In this document: one piece after another, positions 55,407 to 64,000 of the stretch
Layout: each line of letters starts with the position of its first letter
Position numbering within the stretch: the stretch's first letter is position 1
Source: DASZQL01 sp964391865
Lineage (GTDB): Bacteria; Planctomycetota; Phycisphaerae; Phycisphaerales; UBA1924
Length of the DNA: 64,000 bases
Assembly (NCBI GenBank): GCA_964391865.1
Contig: CAYMNQ010000006.1
Location: 124,001-188,000, forward strand
Reading direction: 5' to 3'
Position numbers and translations under genes: made by a program
The notes under the pieces: model-generated
What the model saw: the letters and a program-made list of their open reading frames with translations, nothing else
Told to the model about the DNA's origin: nothing
Databases searched by the model: none

Positions 55407-55461
55407 GCCGCGAGTGTACGATGCGCCCGCCGCTGGTGAGGAACTCGGCGCGGCGTACACG

Positions 55462-56439
55462 ATGGACGACGCCCCGTTCAACCCGACGCGCGACGTGCTA
55501 GCGATGTGCCGCGAGCAGGGCTTCGCGCTCGCCGGCGTGTGCGCCGCGCGCGAATCGGATCACACATCCGAGTTCCGCGCGTGGCTCGACGACGGCAAGA
55601 ACGCCGAGATGACGTACCTCGCCGACAACCTCGACAAGCGGCTCGACCCGCGCCAGCTCGTGCGGGGGGCGCGCTCGGTCATCATGGTGGCCGATCAGTA
55701 CGCGACTCGCGCCGATCCGCCCTCTTCCCCAGCGGCAGATAGCGTCGGCCGCATCGCCCGCTACGCGCGCGGCGAGGACTACCACGAAGCCATGAAGCAC
55801 CGGCTGCAGTCGGTGCGAAACCATCTCCGCAACACTTACCCCGAGCACCGGTTCCGCTCATTCATCGACACCGCGCCGGTGCTCGAGCGCGAGCACGCCG
55901 CCCGCGCCGGGCTGGGCTGGATCGGCAAGCACACGTTGCTCATTAACCCGCGCCTCGGCAGTTGGCTCTTCCTCGGCGGCATCATCACCACGATGGACCT
56001 GCCCACGCCGCCCGAGCAGCGCCCGGTGCCCGACTCCTGCGGCTCGTGCACGCGCTGCATCGACGCGTGCCCGACGCAGGCGATCACGCCGTGGAGCGTG
56101 AACGCGAGCCGGTGCATCAGCTACCTGACCATCGAGCACCGATCGGAGCTGCCGAAGGAGCACCGCGCGGCGATGGGCGACTGGGTGTACGGCTGCGATA
56201 TCTGCCAAGAGGTGTGCCCGCACAACTCGCCGCGTGTGGATGGGGTGGATGTCGGCGAAGCCCGCCCGGAGTACGCGCCGCGGCGGAGCGGGTTTAGTCT
56301 GCTGGATGTGCTCGGGTGGGACGCGGCCGGCTTTCGCGCGATGTTCCGCGACTCGGCGATCAAGCGCGCGACGTTGGAGATGATGCAGCGGAATGCGGAT
56401 AATGCAGCGAGAAATATTGACAGCCCGAGATCGCCGTGA
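55462..56439 (+). CDS. queG: Epoxyqueuosine reductase
   Basis: Cobalamin-dependent iron-sulfur enzyme performing the last step of queuosine synthesis in tRNA. The two 4Fe-4S sets are visible as 'CGSCTRCIDACPTQAI' with a distal Cys in 'SRCISYLTIEHRSELP', and 'YGCDICQEVCPHN'. The N-terminal half has the family segments 'MTYLADNLDKRLDPRQLV' and 'RARAGLGWIGKHTLLI'-like 'RAGLGWIGKHTLLINP'. From ATG 55462 it is 325 aa; ATG 55405 would give 344 aa. The first is preferred because the family begins close to 'RDVLAMCREQGFALAGV'. No other queuosine gene nearby. Convergent with sod, 16 bases apart. Confidence 0.94.
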   Translation: MDDAPFNPTRDVLAMCREQGFALAGVCAARESDHTSEFRAWLDDGKNAEMTYLADNLDKRLDPRQLVRGARSVIMVADQYATRADPPSSPAADSVGRIARYARGEDYHEAMKHRLQSVRNHLRNTYPEHRFRSFIDTAPVLEREHAARAGLGWIGKHTLLINPRLGSWLFLGGIITTMDLPTPPEQRPVPDSCGSCTRCIDACPTQAITPWSVNASRCISYLTIEHRSELPKEHRAAMGDWVYGCDICQEVCPHNSPRVDGVDVGEARPEYAPRRSGFSLLDVLGWDAAGFRAMFRDSAIKRATLEMMQRNADNAARNIDSPRSP

Positions 56440-56455
56440 CGGCAATCGGTCCGCT

Positions 56456-57247
56456 CTACCCTTTCGCCACCACCTCAAACATCTTCCCCACCTTCTCCCA
56501 CGCGACGACGTTCATGAACGCCTGCACATACTCCGCGCGCGCATTCTTGTACTTCAGGTAGTACGCGTGCTCCCACACATCCACTCCGACGAGCGGTACG
56601 CCCATCGTCAGCAGCATGTCCTGCTGTTTTTCCATCTGCTGAATCATCAGCCGGCGCGAGAGGTGGTCAAACACAAGCCACGCCCATCCGGAACCTTCGA
56701 CGGCGTTCGCCGCGGCCTGGAACTGGGCGCTGAACTTGTCGAACGAGCCGAAGTCGCGGGTGATCGCGTCCGCGAGCGGGCCGGTCGGCTGCCCGCCGCC
56801 GCCCTGCGAGGGCGGCGCCATCGTGGCCCAGAAGAGCGTGTGATTGACGTGCCCGCCGCCGTGGAACGAGACTTCGCGCGACCAGTGTTTGATCAGCGCG
56901 AAGTCGCCCGCGTCGCGCGCTTTCTTCAGTTCGCCCATCGCCTTGTTCAGCCCGTTCACATACGCCTGATGATGCTTCGTGTGGTGGATCTTCATCGTTT
57001 CGGCGTCGAGATGCGGCTCGAGCGCCTCGTACGGGTACTGCAGCGCGGGCAGCGTGTACTCGCCCTTCGCGGCGTCCCAGCCGAGCGCTTCAGTCGGGCC
57101 GAGCGGATGATCCTTCGCGGCCCCGGCAGCGGCGGGCGCGGCATTCTGGGCGGCCGCGAGAGCCGTGGCGCCGAGGACGCCGAGCGTCCCGAGCGCGGTC
57201 ATCGCGGCCCGACGGTCGATCACGGTGCTGGCAGGGGCGTCGAGCAT
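56456..57247 (-). CDS. Exported Fe/Mn superoxide dismutase
   Basis: A 263-residue SodA/SodB-type enzyme converting superoxide to peroxide and oxygen. Metal ligands are His88 (MKIHHTKHH), His136 (NHTLFW), Asp223 and His227 (DVWEHAYYLKY), all present. Unlike cytoplasmic enzymes it has an N-terminal export signal with a twin Arg, 'DRRAAMTALGTLGVLGATA', followed by AAAQ, so it probably protects the periplasm or cell surface. A Gly-rich loop (QGGGGQ) replaces part of the usual loop. AAAGGA precedes ATG 57247. Probably transcribed with the coiled-coil gene 83 bases upstream. Confidence 0.95.
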   Translation of the reverse strand: MLDAPASTVIDRRAAMTALGTLGVLGATALAAAQNAAPAAAGAAKDHPLGPTEALGWDAAKGEYTLPALQYPYEALEPHLDAETMKIHHTKHHQAYVNGLNKAMGELKKARDAGDFALIKHWSREVSFHGGGHVNHTLFWATMAPPSQGGGGQPTGPLADAITRDFGSFDKFSAQFQAAANAVEGSGWAWLVFDHLSRRLMIQQMEKQQDMLLTMGVPLVGVDVWEHAYYLKYKNARAEYVQAFMNVVAWEKVGKMFEVVAKG

Positions 57248-57330
57248 TGATTGTCCTTTCAAAGCGTGTGCCATTCGATCATACCCGCGCGCGATCAGAC
57301 TGACCTCAAGGCTGCGGCGTTCATGGGGCA

Positions 57331-57909
57331 TCACTTCTTCCAGCGCAGCTGCTCGACCGTTCGCTCCAAACGATCAAGCTGACTCTTCAGATCTCGCACC
57401 TCGCGATTCAGATCGCTCACCGAATTCTCCAGCCGGTCAGTGATCGGCTCGGCCCGCCCCTTATCTGACAGGGTGCGATCGATCGTGTCGAGCCGGCGAT
57501 CGATGTCCTTGATCGACCGCTCGAGCGACTCGTTCACACGCCTGAGCTCGTCGCGCCATTGGTCATCGCCGGCGCGCCCGCCGGGGGCGGCGGGGGCCGG
57601 CGAACTGCGCGATTCGAGCGCCAGCGAGCGCTGGTACGCGGCTCGCGCGAGTGCCTCGCTGAACGCCGCCAGGAACGCCGGGTCGTCGGTGTCGCTCCGC
57701 ATCGGCAGCAGCAGCCGCACCGCCGGCTCAGCGTCGCCTGTTTTCAGCAGCGCCCGCGCCCGCTCGACCGCCGATGCGATGGTGGCGGCGCGATCCGGCT
57801 CGCTCAGCGCGCCGCCCTGCCGCGCAGCCGCGCGAGAAATCGCGGGCACGCCAACGCCGATGGTGATCGTGAGAACCGCGAACGCAACGGTGATTGTCTT
57901 GTGGCGCAT
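57331..57909 (-). CDS. Exported coiled-coil protein
   Basis: A 192-residue protein of unknown function. Signal peptide 'TVAFAVLTITIGVGVPAIS'; then a helical segment with TPR-like spacing ('AVERARALLKTGDAEPAV'), a Pro/Ser linker, and a C-terminal coiled coil of about 80 residues with regular Leu/Ile/Val heptads ('VNESLERSIKDIDRRLDTI', 'NREVRDLKSQLDRLERTV'). It should form an extended periplasmic oligomer. ATG 57909, with AAGGGC upstream. Confidence 0.75.
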   Translation of the reverse strand: MRHKTITVAFAVLTITIGVGVPAISRAAARQGGALSEPDRAATIASAVERARALLKTGDAEPAVRLLLPMRSDTDDPAFLAAFSEALARAAYQRSLALESRSSPAPAAPGGRAGDDQWRDELRRVNESLERSIKDIDRRLDTIDRTLSDKGRAEPITDRLENSVSDLNREVRDLKSQLDRLERTVEQLRWKK

Positions 57910-58079
57910 ACTCGGCCCTTGGAAAGATGTACTCACCAATCAAACCGGGGTCCGCCCGGGCGGATGCAGCACGGACAGGCTCGTGAACACGTGACATCAT
58001 CGGGAACCCGTGTCCATCCATGCCATCCGTGGCTTCTTCTGTCTTTCTCAGGCGCACCGCGCACCGCGCGCACCCCGCC

Positions 58080-59663
58080 TCACGCGGGCCTGATCCCCCG
58101 CGCGAACATCGACACGCGTTCCGCCTGCTGTTTCTTCACGTTCTCGAGCACGAGGCGCGGGATGCGGAACACCGCCGACTCTTCCGGCGCCGCCGCGCAG
58201 TGGTCGTGGATGCACTGGTAGAGCAGCTTGAACGCGTCGCGCGGTTGGTGCATCTGGTCGAGCGCGTCGATGACGTCCTGCCGCGACACGTCGCTCTCGA
58301 ACAAATCGGTCAGCGAGATCGGGGGCGCTTCGGCGGCGGGCGGGCGGCACGCCGCCAGTCGCGCGTTGCACAGGTCGAACAGCATGGGCCCGGACCACGA
58401 CAACCGCTCGACGAGGTTCTGTTTATCGAGCCGTGCTTCCTGGAAGAAGGATGACGACTCGCGGAACAGCTCGTGGCGCAGCTCGATTGGCAGCAGCAGC
58501 TTCACGCCGATGCCATCCTGCTGCAGGAACTTGTTGTTGAAGAGCGGCCAGACGACCGCCTTCATCCGCGCGGGGTCGCCCGAGACGAGCGTCGGTTCAT
58601 CCAACCGGTCGAGCACGATGATGATCCCCGAGTACCCGAGCGCGCCGAGCACGCGCCGGAAGCGCGCGAACATCGCGTAGCGCTTCTCCTCCTGCTCGTC
58701 GACCGGCAATATCGCCGAGTCGCGCAGGATCGTCGGCAGCAGCGCCAGCGAATCGGCCAGCGATTCGGTGTTCCGCGGCAAGGAGCGCAGCTGCCGGCGT
58801 AGGCGTCGCGCCGTGTGCTTCAAGCCCCAGCGGTCGAAGATAAACCACTTGAGGAGGAAGAACACCCACACGCCGAGCGCGGCGTACGTCGCGTACAGCC
58901 ATGGCTTCGGGCCGAATGGCTCTTGCTTGAAGTAGATGTCCGCCGCAAAAATCCCCGCGGGCAGAAGCCACCCGAAGTAGGCCGCGAACTGCCACAGCAG
59001 CGCCGAGCGGTTGCCGGGCAGCTTTAGCTTGTTGCGCACCGAGCGTGTGCGCGCCGGCGCGCCGAGCTGGCGGTCGTAGATCGCCTGCAGCAACAGCAGG
59101 TCGCGCCGCAGCGTCGGCTCGCACTTGCGCAGCACCTTCCACGGCTTTTCGGGCAGCACGATCGGAGGCTCGCCGCCGCCGCGATCTCCCAACAGCGCGT
59201 CGATCAGCCGCGGCACCGCGCCGTGCAGGATCGAATCCATGTGATCGACGAGGCGCAGCTTGCCCAGCGTCTTCAGCACCTCCGGCGCTTCGTCGTCCAT
59301 CCGCGTCTTGAACGTGGCGCAGAATCGGTCGAGCATCGGGTTCAGGTCGTCGAACGAGATCATCAGCACGCGCCCGCCCGCGCCGCTCGGCACGTTCCAG
59401 TTGTGCTGCTCGACACGCTCGGCCATCTGCAGCCGGATCGCCGTCTTGCCGCTGCCCTTCTCGCCGAAGACGATCGAACTGCCGGGTCGCGCCAGGTCGC
59501 CGAGAATCTTCGAGAAATCCGGGTGCGCGACGGGCATCGGGCCGGACCCACCGCCCCCGCGCGCGTGCCCGATGCGCCCGAAGACCGGGTCCTGCCGCGC
59601 CTCCTCGCCGAGGAACGGGTTCTCGATGATCTTCCAGTGCTCGAAGAATCGGGCGACGTTCAT
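58080..59663 (-). CDS. KAP-like P-loop NTPase with internal membrane helices
   Basis: A 527-residue protein with Walker A 'FGEKGSGKTAIRL' (67-74) and Walker B 'GIIIVLDRLDEPTL' (346-352). Between them lie two membrane helices (about 221-243 and 256-275). This insertion of a membrane hairpin inside the P-loop domain is the defining feature of KAP NTPases, which often act in phage defence or membrane-linked signalling. The N-terminus 'FFEHWKIIENPFLGEEA' resembles ORC/ExeA-type ATPases. The family assignment is inference from architecture. The start is 6 bases after the phosphomannomutase stop, so the two are co-translated or co-transcribed. Confidence 0.72.
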   Translation of the reverse strand: MNVARFFEHWKIIENPFLGEEARQDPVFGRIGHARGGGGSGPMPVAHPDFSKILGDLARPGSSIVFGEKGSGKTAIRLQMAERVEQHNWNVPSGAGGRVLMISFDDLNPMLDRFCATFKTRMDDEAPEVLKTLGKLRLVDHMDSILHGAVPRLIDALLGDRGGGEPPIVLPEKPWKVLRKCEPTLRRDLLLLQAIYDRQLGAPARTRSVRNKLKLPGNRSALLWQFAAYFGWLLPAGIFAADIYFKQEPFGPKPWLYATYAALGVWVFFLLKWFIFDRWGLKHTARRLRRQLRSLPRNTESLADSLALLPTILRDSAILPVDEQEEKRYAMFARFRRVLGALGYSGIIIVLDRLDEPTLVSGDPARMKAVVWPLFNNKFLQQDGIGVKLLLPIELRHELFRESSSFFQEARLDKQNLVERLSWSGPMLFDLCNARLAACRPPAAEAPPISLTDLFESDVSRQDVIDALDQMHQPRDAFKLLYQCIHDHCAAAPEESAVFRIPRLVLENVKKQQAERVSMFARGIRPA

Positions 59664-59669
59664 GCGGCT

Positions 59670-61085
59670 CTAGTGATGATCGGCCATCTTGCCGAGCATG
59701 GGTGAAACCTGGGCCAGCATCTTCTTCACGGTTTCCTGGTCGCGTCCTTCGAGGTTCAGGCGTAAGAGGGGCTCGGTGTTGCTCTTGCGCACGTTGCACC
59801 ACCAGCCGTCCTTCTCGAAGCAGTCGATGGTGACGCCGTCGAGTTCGTCGATGGTGCCGCGCTCGGCGAAGGCCTGTTTCAGTTTCGCCAGAGCGCCGTC
59901 TTTGTCCTCGATCTCGAAGTTGACCTCGCCCGACTGCGTGTAGCGCGCGACGGGCGCGATGAGTGTGCTCATCGGCTTGCCGCCCGCCTGCGCGTACGCC
60001 GTCAGCAGCACGGCGAGCGCGATGGCGCCGGAGTCGGCGTTGAAGTTGTCGCGGAAATAGAAGTGCCCGGAGAGTTCGCCGCCGAAGACAGCAGCGTGCT
60101 CCGCGAGGGCCGCCTTCATGAACACATGCCCGACGCGCGAGCGCACGGGTGTGCCGCCCGCCCTGCGGATGTCCTCTTCGAGCGCCTTGCTGGAGCGCAG
60201 GTCGTAGACGATGGCGCTGCCCGCGTTGCTCTTCAGGAACCACGACGCGAGGAACGCCGACAGCAGGTCGCACCCAACGGCGGTGCCCTTCTCATCGACG
60301 ACCATCAGCCGGTCCGCGTCGCCGTCAAAGCAGATGCCGAAGTCGGCATTTTCGGCGACCACTTTTGCCTGCAGATCCCGCAGGTTCGCGGCGACAAGCG
60401 GGTTCGGCTCGTGGACGAACTCGCCCTTCGAGTTGTCGAAGTAGAGCTCGCTGATCTCCAGCCCCGGCACGCTCGCGCCTTTCTTGCCGAAGACCTTGGG
60501 CACCATCGTGCCCGCCATGCCGTTGCTGGCGTCGATCACGGCTCTGATCTTCTTGCCGCCGGTATCGCAGAACGAAAGGACGTGCTTCGTGTAGTCGGCC
60601 CACAGGTCGCGCTTCTCGACCTTGCCCTTGCCCTTGCCCTTCTCGGCGACATCGACCATCGCGGCGATCTTGCGGATCTCCGAGAGGCCCGTCGACTCGC
60701 CGACCGGCTTCGCTTTGCGCTTCGAGACCTTGAACCCGTTGTACTGCGGCGGGTTGTGACTGGCGGTCACCTGCACGCCGCCGGCGCAGTCGAGATGGTT
60801 GATCGCGAAGTAGACGAAAGGTGTATCGACAAGCCCCACGTCGATGACGTTCGCGCCGCCGTCGATGATGCCCTGGCAGAGCGACTTGTGCAGGCTGGGG
60901 CTGCTCTTGCGCATGTCGTGCCCGACGACGATGTTCTTCGCCATGGGGGTGGTGTCGCCGCCGTTCTGCGCGTCGGCGAGGAGGAACTTGGCGCAGCCGT
61001 AGCCGATCTGCCACGCGCGGTCCTCGTTGAGAGGATCGGGGTAGGTGCCGCGGATGTCATACGCTTTGAAGATTTTGCCGAGCAT
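59670..61085 (-). CDS. Phosphomannomutase/phosphoglucomutase
   Basis: A 471-residue alpha-D-phosphohexomutase interconverting hexose 1- and 6-phosphates for polysaccharide synthesis. The phosphoserine is Ser109 in 'VQVTASHNPPQYNG', the Mg2+ loop is 'CFDGDADRLM' (254-259), the sugar-binding loop 'FGGELSGHFYFRD', and the phosphate-binding loop 'RKSNTEPLLRL'. All four are standard. A small Lys/Gly-rich insertion (EKGKGKGKVEKR) sits near residue 150. It could supply sugar nucleotides for the glycosyltransferase at the left edge, which is inference. Confidence 0.95.
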   Translation of the reverse strand: MLGKIFKAYDIRGTYPDPLNEDRAWQIGYGCAKFLLADAQNGGDTTPMAKNIVVGHDMRKSSPSLHKSLCQGIIDGGANVIDVGLVDTPFVYFAINHLDCAGGVQVTASHNPPQYNGFKVSKRKAKPVGESTGLSEIRKIAAMVDVAEKGKGKGKVEKRDLWADYTKHVLSFCDTGGKKIRAVIDASNGMAGTMVPKVFGKKGASVPGLEISELYFDNSKGEFVHEPNPLVAANLRDLQAKVVAENADFGICFDGDADRLMVVDEKGTAVGCDLLSAFLASWFLKSNAGSAIVYDLRSSKALEEDIRRAGGTPVRSRVGHVFMKAALAEHAAVFGGELSGHFYFRDNFNADSGAIALAVLLTAYAQAGGKPMSTLIAPVARYTQSGEVNFEIEDKDGALAKLKQAFAERGTIDELDGVTIDCFEKDGWWCNVRKSNTEPLLRLNLEGRDQETVKKMLAQVSPMLGKMADHH

Positions 61086-61175
61086 GATGGGGTCAATGGC
61101 TCCGTGGGCAATCGCTCGAAACGTGCTGGAACGCGAAGGATACTCGGATCGGTGGGCGTCGGCGATCGCGGAGCG

Positions 61176-63209
61176 TCAGAAGTCTGGTTCTGTGTCGGTG
61201 TCCGCGCCAACGATGCGCACGCCGCTGGGGATCGCGTCGAGAAAGAGGCTGCCGTAGCGGGATTTCACGAGGCGCGGGTCGAGGACGACGACGCGTCCCG
61301 AGTCGGTGGCGCTGCGCACCAGCCGGCCGAAGCCCTGCTTGAAGCGGATCACGGCGCGGGGGAGCGAGTCTTCCATGAAGGGGTTCCCGCCGCGGGCCTC
61401 GATGAGTTCGAGGCGCGCCTGCGTGAGCGGGCGGTCGGGCGGGTCGAAGGGGAGTCGCGTGATGATGACGTTGCGCAGCCCGCGCCCGCGCACGTCGACG
61501 CCCTGCCAGAAGGAGCTGGTGCCGAAGAGGACGCTGCGCTCGCTCTCGCGGAAGCGTTCGAGGATCGCGATGCGGCTGCCGTCGCGCCCCTGCACGAAGA
61601 CGGGCATGCCGCGCGACTCGAGCTCATCGCGCAGCCGTTCGGCGGCGCGGTGCATGGTGGCGAAGCTGGTGAAGAGGACGAACGCTCCGCCGTCGGTCGC
61701 GAGGACGTGCGTTCGGATGCGTGACGCGAGTTCCTCGTCGAACTCGCTGCTGCGCGGGTCTGGCATGGCCGCGTCGACGTGCAGCTCGACGAGCGCGGCG
61801 TGGTCGAAGGGGCTGCCGAGCGTGAGTTCGGCGGCGTCGTCGCAACCGAGGCGGCTCTTCGCGTGGTGGAACGACCCGCCGCCGGTCCCCCCGGTGGTCA
61901 GGGTGGCGGAGGTGAGCGTGACGGAGAGTTCGCCGCCGAAGAGTTTTTCGCGGAGCACCGGCGCGACCTCGACGGGGGAGCAGGCGAGGGTGGCGCGCAG
62001 GCCGTAGCTTTCGTGCTTGGTGACTTCGGCCCAGTAGACGAAGCCGCTTTGTGATTGTGTGCAGAGCGCCTCGACATCCTCCGCGATGGCGGCGGCGCGG
62101 AGGCTGTAGGCGTTCAATTCGAACTTGTCCTCCTCGTTCGTCGCGCCCTCTTTCAAGCGCTTGAGCATGAGCGCGAGTTCCTTGAAGGTGCCCGAGAGCG
62201 TGTCGTTCACCCGCCCCGCGCCGGCGAGGCGCGCGGTGCCGGGTCGCCGACCGGTGAGTTCGACGATCTGGTCGAAGAATTCGTCGCACGCGGAACCGGC
62301 GCGATGGACGGCGATCGCGGCGCGTTCGAGCAGCGCGGTGGAGTCGCCGCTGACGATGAGGCTGGGCAGGAACCCGCGGCCGGCCCTCTGCTTGCCCGTG
62401 TGGACGAGCGTCGAGAGCAGGTGGCGCACGCGTCCCTCGGCGAGCGAGACGCCGAAGTGCTCGCTGGCGACGTCCTCGATGTTGTGCGCCTCGTCGAGGA
62501 TCACGTGGTCGTACTTGGGGAGGAAGCCGGCGTCCTTCGTGCGCAGCGCGAGGTCGCTGAAGAAGATCGCGTGGTTACAGATGAGCAGGTTCGCCGACTC
62601 CATGCGGCGGCGGGCCTGCTGGTAAAAGCACTTTGAGAAGTTCGGGCACTTGCGCCCCATGCAGTTGCCCGAGTCGGACTGCACGCGGTCCCACACGCCG
62701 GCGCGTTCGAGCGGCGGGAGCGTCGAGAGCGAGCCTTCGGTTGTCGCGTACGCCCAGTCTTCGATGACGTGCAGCGAGCGCATGGTCGCGTCGTCGGGGA
62801 ACAAGCGGTCCTGGCGCTTCGACGCGAGCTGCAGGCGGCGGAGCGAGAGGTAGTTGCCGCGGCCCTTCACGAGTTCGGCGCGGAAGGGTTCCGTCTCGCC
62901 GCCGCGGAACGCGTCGCGCAGGAGCGGGATGTCCTTGCTCAGCAGTTGCTCCTGCAGCGCGATGGTGTTGGTGGCGACGACGACAATCTCGTTGTGCTCG
63001 ATGATGCGCCGGATCGCGGGGACAAGGTAGGCGAACGACTTGCCGATGCCGGTGCCGGCTTCAACGAGGAGCTGTGAGCGCGAGTCCATCGCGCGCGTGA
63101 TGGCGGCGGCCATCTGCGCCTGCTGCGGGCGCGGCTCGAAGTGCTCGCCCATGAGACGCGCGATCGGGCCGCCGGGGGCGAGGATGGGATCGATGGTCAG
63201 GCTTGGCAC
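61176..63209 (-). CDS. DinG/XPD-type ATP-dependent DNA helicase
   Basis: A 677-residue SF2 helicase of the iron-sulfur class. Walker A 'VEAGTGIGKSFAYLVPA', motif Ia 'VVATNTIALQEQL', the 4Fe-4S Cys run 'NCMGRKCPNFSKCFYQQA' with the last Cys in 'LLICNHAIF', DEAH box 'HVILDEAHNIEDVAS', and later motifs 'FGTSSFWQGVDVRGRGL' and 'FKQGFGRLVRS' are all present. It should unwind DNA 5' to 3', as DinG does in repair of R-loops and forks. GTG 63209 (VPSLTIDPILAPGG) is chosen as start; the open frame up to 63278 would translate the interspersed repeat at 63240-63275 and is probably not used. Confidence 0.94.
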   Translation of the reverse strand: MPSLTIDPILAPGGPIARLMGEHFEPRPQQAQMAAAITRAMDSRSQLLVEAGTGIGKSFAYLVPAIRRIIEHNEIVVVATNTIALQEQLLSKDIPLLRDAFRGGETEPFRAELVKGRGNYLSLRRLQLASKRQDRLFPDDATMRSLHVIEDWAYATTEGSLSTLPPLERAGVWDRVQSDSGNCMGRKCPNFSKCFYQQARRRMESANLLICNHAIFFSDLALRTKDAGFLPKYDHVILDEAHNIEDVASEHFGVSLAEGRVRHLLSTLVHTGKQRAGRGFLPSLIVSGDSTALLERAAIAVHRAGSACDEFFDQIVELTGRRPGTARLAGAGRVNDTLSGTFKELALMLKRLKEGATNEEDKFELNAYSLRAAAIAEDVEALCTQSQSGFVYWAEVTKHESYGLRATLACSPVEVAPVLREKLFGGELSVTLTSATLTTGGTGGGSFHHAKSRLGCDDAAELTLGSPFDHAALVELHVDAAMPDPRSSEFDEELASRIRTHVLATDGGAFVLFTSFATMHRAAERLRDELESRGMPVFVQGRDGSRIAILERFRESERSVLFGTSSFWQGVDVRGRGLRNVIITRLPFDPPDRPLTQARLELIEARGGNPFMEDSLPRAVIRFKQGFGRLVRSATDSGRVVVLDPRLVKSRYGSLFLDAIPSGVRIVGADTDTEPDF

Positions 63210-63239
63210 TGGTGAAGTGTAGAAGGTGTTGTGAGCCGG

Positions 63240-63275
63240 TTCACCGCGGAGACGCGGAGCGTGCGGAGAGGAGAA
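63240..63275. repeat. Interspersed 'ttcaccgcggagacgcggag' repeat
   Basis: ttcaccgcggagacgcggag followed by cgtgcggagaggagaa, in the 78-base spacer upstream of the DinG-type gene. Its reverse complement closely resembles the DNA encoding the signal-peptide cores at 21670-21698, 22925-22954, 24105-24134 and 26688-26716. Confidence 0.7.
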
Positions 63276-63287
63276 CATTGACTGTTA

Positions 63288-64000
63288 TCAAGAGTGCGCA
63301 TGATCTTGTTCTGCGTGCTCGGCGGCGCGCCGGCCGCGTTCGACGCTGACGAAGAGGAGGCCGACGAGGCCCAGCGCGAAGGTGGCGGCGACGAGGAGCA
63401 TGCCGTCGCGCTGGGGGCGTGAACTGGCGCCGACGACCCACGCGTACATGAACGGGCCGACGACGCCCGCGACCTTGTAGCCCAGCCCCCAGAAGCTGAA
63501 GAACTCGGCGGTTTTGTGCTGAGGTGTGAAGACGCCCACGAGCGCGCGGCTGGCGGTTCCGGTCATGCCGAGGCCGAGCCCGACGCCGATGCCGACGAGC
63601 CAGAGGTGAGCTTTCGATGCGTTCTGCTCGGGGAGGAACGCGGCGCCGAGCGCGGTGATGAGCCAGATGACGAGCGACGCGATGACGGTGGTCTTGAGCC
63701 CGATGCGGGCCTGCGCGATGCCGCCGATGACGGACCCAATGCCGCTGACGGCGGCGAGGACCCAGACGAACAGGACCAACTCTCCCGGCCCCATGTAGCG
63801 CCCGGCGATGACACCCGCGTTGATGATGACGATCTGCATGCCGCAGCAGTAGACGAGGAAGAAGGTGAGAAAGACGGCGAGTTCGCGGTAGTGCGAGACC
63901 TGGCGCGCGGTCTGTGCGAGACGCACAAAGCCGATGGTGGCGAGGGACTCGCCGGGCTTGAGTGTCTCGGCGGATTTCTTCTCTTTGAGCCAAAGCAACG
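63288..64000 (-). CDS. MFS transporter, UMF1/Atg22-like (5' end off window)
   Basis: The C-terminal 237 residues of an inner-membrane transporter, open to the right edge. Six hydrophobic helices are visible, including 'LAVFLTFFLVYCCGMQIVI', 'LVLFVWVLAAVSGIGSVIG', 'TTVIASLVIWLITALGAAF', 'HLWLVGIGVGLGLGMTGTA' and 'MLLVAATFALGLVGLLFVS'. The stretch 'SRALVGVFTPQHKTAEFFSF' followed by 'WGLGYKVAGVVGP' is typical of the UMF1 (vacuole effluxer Atg22-like) MFS group. Substrate unknown. It is probably the first gene of the minus-strand series continuing into the DinG-type helicase. Confidence 0.85.
   Translation of the reverse strand, partial: LLWLKEKKSAETLKPGESLATIGFVRLAQTARQVSHYRELAVFLTFFLVYCCGMQIVIINAGVIAGRYMGPGELVLFVWVLAAVSGIGSVIGGIAQARIGLKTTVIASLVIWLITALGAAFLPEQNASKAHLWLVGIGVGLGLGMTGTASRALVGVFTPQHKTAEFFSFWGLGYKVAGVVGPFMYAWVVGASSRPQRDGMLLVAATFALGLVGLLFVSVERGRRAAEHAEQDHAHS

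Noticed and set aside
60063..61724. Long plus-strand open frame opposite the phosphomannomutase and helicase
   Set aside because: It spans two real minus-strand genes and their spacer and has no recognisable motif; the composition is that of an antisense shadow.

Overview
The window is about 64 kb of high-GC, densely packed bacterial chromosome. Gene content points to Planctomycetota, probably class Phycisphaerae: a large PQQ-propeller/TPR secreted protein, a long secretin, a tricorn-type protease, secreted Ala/Pro-rich lipoproteins, tandem 'INATNTPGDADSL' beta-helix proteins and abundant palindromic repeats. This is inference from gene style; there is no rRNA or other marker to fix the taxon. 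No tRNA, rRNA, CRISPR array, transposase or prophage module was seen.

Layout. 1-5.6 kb: a GT4 glycosyltransferase (cut by the left edge) and a 1405-residue propeller/TPR protein. 5.8-13.6 kb: a small membrane protein, polX with two small upstream ORFs, recG, an OmpA-like lipoprotein with its own promoter and terminator, and a prepilin peptidase. 13.8-21.1 kb: aldehyde dehydrogenase, peroxiredoxin, xseB, a PLDc_N miniprotein, a secreted YcaC-like hydrolase, a Tat-type amidohydrolase and a lone nuoF. 21.6-27.8 kb: five tandem paralogous right-handed beta-helix proteins, the most distinctive accessory region. 27.9-32.6 kb: tricorn-like protease and a membrane-anchored trypsin-like protein. 32.7-40.5 kb: Gly-rich RRM protein, KefB-type antiporter, a PD-(D/E)XK-like protein with an AGCS symporter, a hypothetical protein, and an anti-sigma kinase/STAS antagonist pair. 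40.7-53.6 kb: secretin, priA, DUF1028 protein, full-length gcvP and an M28 peptidase with PDZ domain. 53.7-64 kb: TIM-barrel isomerase, DUF4239-like protein, queG, exported superoxide dismutase, coiled-coil protein, KAP-like membrane NTPase, phosphomannomutase, DinG-type helicase and the C-terminal part of an MFS transporter.

The strongest non-gene signal is a set of interspersed repeats. One palindrome family keeps a CAGAGC loop and a TGGCAC flank while its arms co-vary. A second keeps GATGGAG and a GCGA loop. A third has the core GGGCGTCCCGCCC. There are also heptamer arrays and the 'TTCACCGCGGAGACGCGGAG' type repeat. Several lie in frame inside housekeeping genes: priA carries a palindrome plus heptamers and a separate MITE-like inverted repeat, and gcvP carries a palindrome and a ten-unit heptamer array. 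The signal-peptide cores of most of the beta-helix genes are encoded by what looks like the same repeat that sits in front of the DinG gene. Repeat DNA here appears to be converted into protein sequence, both as tolerated linkers and as secretion signals.
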